Below are positions 57,691 through 64,000 of a stretch of 64,000 nucleotides of DNA, in pieces. The notes under the pieces are model-generated. The model ran no database searches. It was not told the origin of the DNA and was given only the letters and a program-made list of their open reading frames with translations. The stretch is from CADEEN01 sp963751775 (GTDB taxonomy: Bacteria > Pseudomonadota > Gammaproteobacteria > Burkholderiales > Burkholderiaceae_C): positions 1 through 64,000 of the forward strand of contig CAVVVW010000027.1 of NCBI GenBank assembly GCA_963751775.1. Reading direction: 5' to 3'. Numbering within the stretch: the first letter of the stretch is position 1; every line of letters begins with the position of its first letter. A program made the position numbers and the translations under genes.

Positions 57691-58648
57691 AGATGAAGCC
57701 ATCCAAAGCCACCGCCGCAGTGCATACGCGGGCCTCCGGGCTGATCGCCGTCCTCGTGGTCGTGCTCGCTGGCTGCGCATCACAGCCGAACCGGGCGCCG
57801 GTCGAAGACCGCGGTACGCGCGCCGGCGCCGCCGGTGCCAGTTCAGCGGCAACTTTGCCCGCCACGGCGACGGTAAGTACGACGGTCAAGTGCGATGGAT
57901 GCGGCCAAGCCGGTGCCTGGTATCGAGAACGCCGGCAAGGCAGGTTTCTACAGTGTCAAGCCGGGCGACACGATGATCCGCATTGGGCTGGAGACTGGCC
58001 AGAACTGGCGAGACATTGCGCGCTGGAACAACATCGAGAGCCCGTATCCGCTCGAGGTCGGACAAGTGCTGCGTGTCACGGCGCCAGGCACCGACGCCGC
58101 GGCAACGACGACCCGACCGGTGCCTCCGACCAAAGTCGAAGCGCGGCCGCTGGACGCAAGCGGCAGGCCAGTCGTCGCGTCTGCGGCAGCTTCCGGCACC
58201 GCGGCTGCGAGCACGGCATCGATGCCGGCTGCGGCACCGGCGCCTGCGGCGTCGGTGGCGGCGCGCGAAGACAGCGACGACGAACTGACCTGGGGCTTGG
58301 CCGACGGCGTCACCTGTCAGCACGTATTACGACGAAGTGCGGAGCAAGGGCCTGGTGTTTGCCGGCAAGGCCGGCGACCCCGTTCTGGCCGCAGCGGATG
58401 GCCGCGTCGTCTACGCCGGCTCGGGCCTGCGTGGCTACGGCAATCTGGTGATCGTCAAGCACAACAATACGTACCTCACCGCTTACGCGCACAACCAGAC
58501 CTTGCTGGTCAAGGAAGATCAGGTGGTGCGCCGCGGCCAGAAGATCGCAGAGATGGGTTCGAGCGACGCAGACCGGGTGCAACTGCACTTCGAACTGCGC
58601 AAGCTCGGCAAGCCCGTCGATCCGGCGCGGTTGCTGCCGCCGCGATAG
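57687..58648 (+). CDS. nlpD: LysM/M23 lipoprotein NlpD (frameshifted)
   Basis: NlpD activates a division amidase at the septum. The 319-residue repaired product has a lipoprotein signal (V-V-V-L-A-G-C), a LysM domain (F-Y-S-V-K-P-G-D-T through N-N-I-E-S-P-Y-P-L) and a C-terminal LytM fold (G-Y-G-N-L-V-I-V-K-H-N-N and Y-A-H-N). Extra bases near 57885 and 58318 break it. Of the M23 metal ligands, the H-x-x-x-D pair (here K-G-L-V-F) and the first His of H-x-H (here Q-L-H-F-E) are missing, so it is predicted to be non-catalytic, as in E. coli. Confidence 0.9.
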
Positions 58649-58664
58649 TACGGGGCATCGGGCC

Positions 58665-59669
58665 ATGGCCGGTCGTGTGCCGTCGTCGTTGCAGTCACCC
58701 GAGCTGCTCGCTGCGGCCTGGAACGGCACCGACCCCAGCGCCGCGCCCCCTGTCACGGACGAGGGGACGGGCGCTGGGCTCGACGTCGCGGCCGCGGACG
58801 CGGACGCGTCCAATACCCTGCAGACTTACCTGCGCGAGATCCGCCGTGCGCCCCTGTTCACGCCGGAGCAGGAGTTCGCCACCGCGCAGCGCGCCCGGGC
58901 CGGTGACTTTGCGGCGCGCCAGCGCTTGATCGAGCACAACCTGCGCCTGGTCGTCAGCATCGCGAAGAACTACCTTGGCCGCGGCATGTCGATGAGCGAC
59001 CTGATCGAGGAGGGCAACCTCGGTCTGATGCATGCCACCAGCAAGTTCGAGCCCGAACGGGGTTTTCGCTTCTCGACCTATGCTTCCTGGTGGATCCGCC
59101 AGAGCATCGAGCGCGCGATCGTGCACCAGGCCCGCCTGGTGCGCTTGCCGGTGCACGTGGTGCGTGAACTCAACCTGGTGCTCAAGGCGCGGCGTGCCCT
59201 CGAAGGTGCGCGCAGCCGCGGCGTGGCGCCTGACGATCGCCCGGTGAGCGTCGATCAGATCGCGACGGCGCTGGACCGACCGCGCGACGAGGTGGCCGAC
59301 CTGCTGCGCTTCGCCGAGATGCCGACCTCGCTGGATGCACCGCGCGACGCGGCGCGCGACGGTGAGTCGAACGGCGAATCGTTGCTCGACGGCGTGGCCG
59401 ACGAGGCCGCCGTCGACCCGATGGGCCACGCGCTGCATCGCGAGGTCGAGTCATTGCTCGATAGCGAATTGGCGGCGCTCAATCACCGCGAGCGTGAAGT
59501 GCTGACGGGGCGCTACGGATTGCACGATCACGAGTCGGAAACGCTCGAGGCGCTGGCCGAACGCATGGGTCTGACGCGCGAACGCATCCGCCAGATCCAA
59601 CACGAGGCCCTGCTCAAGCTCAAGCGTCATTTGGTGCGTCACGGTGTCGACCGCGACGCGGTCTTCTGA
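58665..59669 (+). CDS. rpoS: RNA polymerase sigma factor RpoS
   Basis: The intact 334-residue sigma-38 governs stationary-phase and stress genes. It has region 1.2 (L-Q-T-Y-L-R-E-I), region 2 with L-I-E-H-N-L-R-L-V-V and G-F-R-F-S-T-Y-A-S-W-W-I-R-Q, region 3, and region 4 with V-L-T-G-R-Y-G-L and L-T-R-E-R-I-R-Q-I-Q. It lies 16 bases after nlpD, the classic arrangement in which rpoS promoters often sit inside nlpD. Confidence 0.96.
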   Translation: MAGRVPSSLQSPELLAAAWNGTDPSAAPPVTDEGTGAGLDVAAADADASNTLQTYLREIRRAPLFTPEQEFATAQRARAGDFAARQRLIEHNLRLVVSIAKNYLGRGMSMSDLIEEGNLGLMHATSKFEPERGFRFSTYASWWIRQSIERAIVHQARLVRLPVHVVRELNLVLKARRALEGARSRGVAPDDRPVSVDQIATALDRPRDEVADLLRFAEMPTSLDAPRDAARDGESNGESLLDGVADEAAVDPMGHALHREVESLLDSELAALNHREREVLTGRYGLHDHESETLEALAERMGLTRERIRQIQHEALLKLKRHLVRHGVDRDAVF

Positions 59670-59706
59670 CGCAAGGTGGCGCGAGGGGCCCGGATAATCC
59701 GGGCCC

Positions 59707-61062
59707 ATGACGGCAGACAATGAGTGGCTGAAGGTCGAGTCCCTCGACCTCGAGGGGCAGGGCGTGGCGCACGATGGCCAGGGCAAGGTGGTCTTCATCG
59801 AAGGCGCACTGCCCGGCGAAACGGTGCAGGTGCAGGTCAATCGGCGCAAGAACCAATGGGAACAGGCCACCCTGACCGCGTTGCAGCGTGAGAGCTCGCA
59901 GCGCGTGCGCCCGGCGTGCCCGCACTTCGGCCTGCACGCGGGTGCCTGCGGCGGCTGCAAGATGCAGCACCTGCACCCGGCAGCGCAAGTCGCCGTCAAA
60001 CAGCGCGCGCTCGAAGACAACCTGTGGCATCTGGGCAAGGTACGACCCGAAGTCGTGTTGCGGCCGATCGAAGGCCCGGCCTGGGGTTACCGCGACCGCG
60101 CGCGATTGTCGGTGCGCCATGTCGTGAAGAAGGGCACCGTGCTGGTCGGGTTCCATGAACGCAAGTCGAGCTTCATTGCCGACATGCACAGCTGCGCGGT
60201 GTTGCCGCCGCGGGTGAGCACGTTGCTGCTGCCGCTGCGCTCGCTCGTGATGGCGATGCAGGCGCGCGACCGGTTGCCGCAGATCGAGGTGGCCGCCGGC
60301 GACCAGGTGCTGGCGTTGGTGCTGCGCCATCTCGAACCGCTCAGCGACGCAGACCTGCAACGACTGCGCGAATTTGGCGTCGCGCACGATGTGCAGTGGT
60401 GGCTGCAGCCCAAGGGGCCCGAGACCGTGCAGCGCCTGGACGAGGGCGGCGAAGGCTTGGCCTACACGCTGCCCGAATTCGGCCTCACGATGCCGTTCAA
60501 GCCGACCGACTTCACGCAGGTCAATCCACACATCAACAACATCCTCGTTGGCCGCGCGCTGCGCCTGCTTGGCGCGGCAGCGCATGAACGGGTGATCGAC
60601 TGGTTTTGCGGGCTGGGCAACTTCAGTTTGCCGCTGGCGACGCAGGCGCGCGAGGTGCTGGGCATCGAGGGCAGCGAGACCTTGGTACAGCGCGCGGCCG
60701 CAAACGCCGAGCGTCATGGCCTGGGCAACAAGACCCGTTTCGAGGTGCGCAATCTCTTCGAGTTGACTGCCGCCCAGCTGGTCGCCGACGGCAGCGCGCA
60801 GGGGTGGCTGATCGATCCACCGCGCGAGGGCGCGTTTGCGCTGGCCAAGGCGGTGGCCGAACTGCACGCCGAGCCGGGACTTGCGCCGCAATGGGCGCCG
60901 CCGCGGCGCATCGTCTACGTCAGCTGCAACCCGGCAACGCTGGCACGCGACGCCGCCTTGCTGGTGCACCAGGCCGGCTACCGCTGCACCGCAGCCGGGG
61001 TGGTGAACATGTTCCCGCACACGGCGCACATCGAGAGCATGGCGGTCTTCGAGCGGGTGTAG
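59707..61062 (+). CDS. rlmD: 23S rRNA (uracil-1939-C5)-methyltransferase
   Basis: RlmD methylates U1939 of 23S rRNA using SAM. The 451-residue intact protein has an N-terminal TRAM domain (E-S-L-D-L-E-G-Q-G), an iron-sulfur motif C-P-H-F-G-L-H-A-G-A-C-G-G-C, the SAM-binding D-W-F-C-G-L-G-N-F, and the catalytic cysteine in Y-V-S-C-N-P-A-T-L. It follows rpoS by 37 bases, a common linkage in Burkholderiales. Confidence 0.95.
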   Translation: MTADNEWLKVESLDLEGQGVAHDGQGKVVFIEGALPGETVQVQVNRRKNQWEQATLTALQRESSQRVRPACPHFGLHAGACGGCKMQHLHPAAQVAVKQRALEDNLWHLGKVRPEVVLRPIEGPAWGYRDRARLSVRHVVKKGTVLVGFHERKSSFIADMHSCAVLPPRVSTLLLPLRSLVMAMQARDRLPQIEVAAGDQVLALVLRHLEPLSDADLQRLREFGVAHDVQWWLQPKGPETVQRLDEGGEGLAYTLPEFGLTMPFKPTDFTQVNPHINNILVGRALRLLGAAAHERVIDWFCGLGNFSLPLATQAREVLGIEGSETLVQRAAANAERHGLGNKTRFEVRNLFELTAAQLVADGSAQGWLIDPPREGAFALAKAVAELHAEPGLAPQWAPPRRIVYVSCNPATLARDAALLVHQAGYRCTAAGVVNMFPHTAHIESMAVFERV

Positions 61063-61065
61063 TGC

Positions 61066-61094
61066 AAGAAAAGAGAAGGGGCCCAAAGGGCCCC
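61066..61094 (-). terminator. Terminator of the BI-1 family gene
   Basis: Read on the minus strand, a 7-bp perfect stem GGGGCCC-TTT-GGGCCCC (61094-61078) is followed by a T-rich stretch (ttctcttttctt). It lies 24 bases after the BI-1 stop and also just after rlmD, which converges on it. Confidence 0.65.
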
Positions 61095-61118
61095 GCTAGC
61101 CGTCTGGAGCGAAGCGGT

Positions 61119-61817
61119 CTACTCGCGTTCGCCGCCGAAGATGCCGAGCAGCGCCAACATGCTCTGGAACACGTTGTAGATGTCCAGGTAGATCGCCAGC
61201 GTGGCACTGATGTAGTTGGTTTCGCCGCCGTCGATCACGCGCTTCAGGTCGTAGAGCATGAAGGCCGAGAACAGGCCGATGGCAATCACCGCCACCGTGA
61301 TCATCAGCGCACTCGACTGCACGAAGATGTTGATCACGCCAGCAATCAACAACATGATCGCGCCGACGAACAGGAACTTGCCCATGTTGGACAAGTCGCG
61401 CTTGATCACACTGGCCAGGCTGGCCATGGCGAAGAACACCGCCGCCGTGCCGCCAAACGCAATCATGATCAGCGTCGAGCCATTGCTGAAGCCGAGAATC
61501 GCGGCCAGCAGGCGCGACAGCATCAGGCCCATGAAGAACGTGAAACCGAGCAGCAGGGCGACGCCCGTGCTCGAGTTCTTGAACTTCTCGATGGCGAAGA
61601 TCAAACCGAAGGCTCCGGCAAAGAAGATGATCGTGCTGAGACCCATGCCCATTTTGGCCATCACGCCGGTGGTCACACCGACCCACGCCCCGAGCACGGT
61701 GGGAACCAGCGACAATGCCAGCAGCCAGTACGTGTTGCGCAGGACGCGATTACGCTCATCGCTGAGCGAAGCGGAACCGACTTGGCCAAGGTAGGCGGGT
61801 TGCAGTTGTTCGTTCAT
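61119..61817 (-). CDS. Bax inhibitor-1/YccA family membrane protein
   Basis: This 232-residue protein has seven predicted helices and the conserved BI-1 features, including N-T-Y-W-L-L-A-L-S near the start, the helix with G-L-F-S-A-F-M-L-Y-D, and A-T-L-A-I-Y-L-D-I-Y-N-V-F near the end. The paired aspartates of the pH-gated calcium-leak channel family appear as Y-D and L-D. The ATG is preceded by GGAGG. It is commonly associated with membrane-protein quality control (FtsH) in bacteria. Confidence 0.92.
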   Translation of the reverse strand: MNEQLQPAYLGQVGSASLSDERNRVLRNTYWLLALSLVPTVLGAWVGVTTGVMAKMGMGLSTIIFFAGAFGLIFAIEKFKNSSTGVALLLGFTFFMGLMLSRLLAAILGFSNGSTLIMIAFGGTAAVFFAMASLASVIKRDLSNMGKFLFVGAIMLLIAGVINIFVQSSALMITVAVIAIGLFSAFMLYDLKRVIDGGETNYISATLAIYLDIYNVFQSMLALLGIFGGERE

Positions 61818-61919
61818 CGTCACAGACCTCCAGTGATGTGAATGATGCGGGCTGTGACCCGCGTGGTGCATTCTAGTTCCCCACCCAGGGGCCCGCAAAG
61901 CCCTGTCACGGATGAAGCG

Positions 61920-62333
61920 ATGGCGCTGAACAGCAAACCCTTTCTCGGTATCGACGATGCGCGCCGCATGGCCGCGGCCGCCGAGGCCGAAGCGCAGCGG
62001 CACGGCTGGGCCGTGTCGATCGCCGTCGTCGACGATGGTGGTCATCTGCTGTGGTTGCAGCGGCTCGACGGTGCCGCGCCGATTTCGGCGCAGATCGCGC
62101 CGGCCAAGGCGTGCACAGCGGCGCTGGGCCGGCGCGAGAGCCGGATCTACGAAGAATTGATCAACGGACCGCGTACGGCATTCCTCAGTGCGCCGGGCTT
62201 GCATGGCATGCTCGAGGGCGGCGTGCCAGTGATGGTGCAGGGCCACTGCATCGGCGCTGTCGGCGTCAGCGGGGTCAAGCCAGGCGACGACGCGCAGATC
62301 GCGCGTGCCGCGATCGCGGCCCTGGGGCCCTGA
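61920..62333 (+). CDS. GlcG/HbpS family (DUF336) protein
   Basis: This 137-residue cytoplasmic protein has the DUF336 pattern: A-A-A-A-E-A-E-A-Q-R-H-G-W, V-V-D-D-G-G-H-L-L, A-Q-I-A-P-A-K-A, G-V-P-V-M and G-A-V-G-V-S-G. The family binds small ligands, including haem in HbpS, but no function is settled for most members. The ATG at 61920 follows GGATGA; the in-frame ATG at 61842 would run over the divergent BI-1 gene's promoter. Confidence 0.85.
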   Translation: MALNSKPFLGIDDARRMAAAAEAEAQRHGWAVSIAVVDDGGHLLWLQRLDGAAPISAQIAPAKACTAALGRRESRIYEELINGPRTAFLSAPGLHGMLEGGVPVMVQGHCIGAVGVSGVKPGDDAQIARAAIAALGP

Positions 62334-62380
62334 GCGCGCGGCACGGCTGCCGGCATGCGGGCCGTGCGGGTCGCCACCTC

Positions 62381-62526
62381 TATAATTCGACGGTTTGCCT
62401 GCCCCCACCGCCCCAGCCCTTCGGTCACCTGACGGCCCACAACCGAGTGCACGGACCCACAGCGGCCCGTACGCGACAGACAGTGTGCCCAGGAGCCGTG
62501 CCGGGCACCTCGCCTCGGAGCCCGTC
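62381..62526 (+). promoter_or_regulatory. carAB promoter and leader
   Basis: A perfect TATAAT at 62381-62386 is followed by a leader of about 135 bases before carA. No good -35 is visible. The leader contains a possible 6-bp hairpin GTGCCC (62485-62490) with GGGCAC (62503-62508), just before the GGAG ribosome site at 62517-62520. No known riboswitch or attenuator signature is evident. Confidence 0.5.
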
Positions 62527-63679
62527 TTGCTGCCTGTCTTGCCCCCCGCCGTCCTCGCACTCGCAGACGGCACGGTGTTTCACGGCACTTCGATCGGCGC
62601 GGCAGGCCGTACCAGCGGCGAAGTCGTCTTCAACACCGCGCTCAGCGGGTACCAGGAAATCCTGACCGATCCGAGCTACTGCCGGCAGATCGTCACACTG
62701 ACCTATCCGCACATCGGCAGCTACGGCGTCAATGCCGAAGACGTCGAGGCCTCGAAGGTCTTTGCCGCAGGACTCGTGATCAGGGACCTGGCCGTGTCTG
62801 GCCTCCAATTTTCGCAGCACGATGACGCTGGCCGCGTACCTGGCCCGGGAGGGCACGGTCGCAATCGCCGACATCGACACGCGCATGTTGACGCGCCGCC
62901 TGCGCACGCTGGGTGCGCAGAGCGGCTGCATCATGGCCTTTGCGACGGGCACGCGCGTCGGCCCGGCGCAGATCAACGAGGCGCTGGCCATCGCGCGCGA
63001 CGCGCCGAGCATGGCCGGCCTCGACCTGGCCAAGGTCGTGTCGGTGCGAGAGCGCTATGCCTGGACCGAGTGCGAGTGGAATCTCGACGCCGGCTACGGC
63101 GCACAACGCACCCCGCGCTTTCATGTCGTCGCCTACGACTTCGGCATCAAGCGCAATATCCTGCGCATGCTGGCCAGTCGCGGCTGCCGCATCACGGTCG
63201 TGCCTGCGCAGACTTCCGCCGCCGAGGTGCTGGCATTGAACCCGGACGGCGTGTTCCTCAGCAACGGGCCGGGCGACCCCGAGCCCTGCGACTATGCGAT
63301 CGCGTCGACGCGCACGCTGATCGAGCGCGGCATCCCGACCTTCGGCATTTGCCTGGGCCACCAGATCCTGGCACTGGCGTCGGGCGCGAAGACATTCAAG
63401 ATGAAGTTCGGCCACCACGGGGCCAATCACCCGGTGAAGGACCTCGACAGCGGTCGCGTCAGCATCACCAGCCAGAACCACGGTTTCGCGGTCGACGAGA
63501 AGTCGCTGCCGGCCAACCTGCGGCCCACGCATGTGAGCCTGTTCGACGGCACGCTGCAGGGCCTGCAGCGCACCGACCGCCCTGCGTTCTGCTTCCAGGG
63601 CCACCCCGAGGCGTCGCCGGGGCCGCACGACATTGCCTACCTGTTCGATCGGTTCATCGGGCTGATGGAGAAGCGTTGA
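62527..63679 (+). CDS. carA: Carbamoyl-phosphate synthase small subunit (frameshifted)
   Basis: CarA releases ammonia from glutamine for carbamoyl phosphate synthesis. A TTG at 62527, with GGAG 6 bases upstream, gives the family-like N-terminus L-P-V-L-P-P-A-V-L-A-L-A-D-G. Motifs are G-Y-Q-E-I-L-T-D-P-S-Y and the class I glutaminase triad: the nucleophile cysteine in G-I-C-L-G-H-Q and the histidine in F-Q-G-H-P-E-A. An extra base near 62803 breaks it (S-A-S-N-F-R-S restored), giving 383 residues. carB follows after one base. Confidence 0.95.
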
Positions 63680-63680
63680 G

Positions 63681-64000
63681 ATGCCCAAGCGCACCGATCT
63701 GCAAAGCATCCTGATCATCGGCGCAGGCCCGATCGTGATCGGCCAGGCCTGCGAATTCGACTACTCCGGCGCCCAGGCCTGCAAGGCGCTGCGCGAGGAG
63801 GGCTACCGCGTCGTGCTCGTGAACAGCAATCCGGCCACGATCATGACCGACCCGGAAATGGCCGACGCGACCTACATCGAGCCGATCACCTGGCAGGTGG
63901 TGGAGAAGATCATCGCCAAGGAACGCCTCGCCTTTCCCGACGAAAGGATGGCGCTGCTGCCGACGATGGGCGGGCAGACGGCGCTGAATTGCGCCCTCGA
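63681..64000 (+). CDS. carB: Carbamoyl-phosphate synthase large subunit (partial at window edge)
   Basis: The first 106 residues are present. They start P-K-R-T-D-L-Q-S-I-L-I-I-G-A-G-P and include E-F-D-Y-S-G, V-N-S-N-P-A-T-I-M-T-D and Y-I-E-P-I-T, the invariant N-terminus of the ATP-grasp synthetase. The gene begins immediately after carA and runs out of the window. With carA it makes carbamoyl phosphate for both arginine and pyrimidine synthesis. Confidence 0.97.
   Translation, partial: MPKRTDLQSILIIGAGPIVIGQACEFDYSGAQACKALREEGYRVVLVNSNPATIMTDPEMADATYIEPITWQVVEKIIAKERLAFPDERMALLPTMGGQTALNCAL

Noticed and set aside
62387..62526. carA leader as a known riboswitch or pyrimidine attenuator
   Set aside because: No recognisable aptamer core and no terminator with a T-tract; kept only as a structured leader candidate.

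Overview
This window is chromosomal DNA from a high-GC betaproteobacterium, most likely order Burkholderiales near the Rubrivivax/Leptothrix/Comamonadaceae groups. The evidence is the gene order infC-rpmI-rplT-pheS-pheT-ihfA-merR-tRNA-Pro, the surE-pcm-nlpD-rpoS-rlmD run, lptD-surA-rsmA, a gcvT-gcvH-gcvP operon behind a tandem glycine riboswitch, and a PA2779/PA2778 gene pair. I see no prophage, insertion sequence, CRISPR array or replication origin. It is core genome, densely packed, with many 1-4 base ATGA/GTGA overlaps.

Layout. 1-5.4 kb (minus): edge of a secreted protein, FtsX-type permease, its ATPase, miaA and a Bcr-type MFS exporter. 5.4-7.0 kb (plus): PA2779/PA2778 pair, with a duplicated palindromic repeat between the genes. 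7.0-9.6 kb (minus): rRNA pseudouridine synthase, a small basic protein, an alpha/beta hydrolase lipoprotein and an Lrp regulator. 9.6-10.7 kb (plus): ornithine cyclodeaminase. 10.8-17.7 kb: mutL (minus), DedA (plus), then rsmA-surA-lptD (minus). 17.8-18.9 kb (plus): amgK. 18.9-23.0 kb (minus): a glucose/mannose-type ABC transporter. 23.0-29.3 kb (minus): sdaA, gcvP, gcvH, gcvT and the riboswitch. 29.4-31.1 kb (minus): ETF-quinone oxidoreductase. 31.2-33.1 kb (plus): SDR, YceH, thioesterase. 33.1-38.7 kb (minus): membrane protein, mltB, and the TgpA/DUF58/MoxR cluster. 38.7-41.0 kb (plus): HDAC-like hydrolase and MscS channel. 41.0-43.9 kb (minus): argG and class I fumarase. 44.0-51.9 kb (plus): thrS, infC, rpmI, rplT, pheS, pheT, ihfA, merR and tRNA-Pro. 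52.0-56.1 kb (minus): sensor kinase, response regulator and a quinone reductase. 56.1-61.1 kb (plus): surE, pcm, nlpD, rpoS, rlmD. Then a BI-1 membrane protein (minus), a GlcG-type protein, carA and the start of carB.

How the genes fit together. Glycine sensed by the riboswitch would induce the cleavage system, whose serine product can be deaminated by SdaA. LptD, SurA, NlpD, MltB and AmgK form an envelope-biogenesis and wall-recycling theme. The translation block carries three RNA-control candidates: a terminator in the thrS leader, an AUC start on infC, and a terminator with alternative hairpins between rplT and pheS.

Data quality. About 26 genes, including essential ones (pheS, thrS, surA, fumarase, carA, gcvP), are broken by roughly fifty single-base frameshifts. 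Nearly all of those I resolved are one extra base. This is the signature of insertion-biased sequencing error, not decay, so broken genes are annotated as intact CDS spans with the shift positions given.
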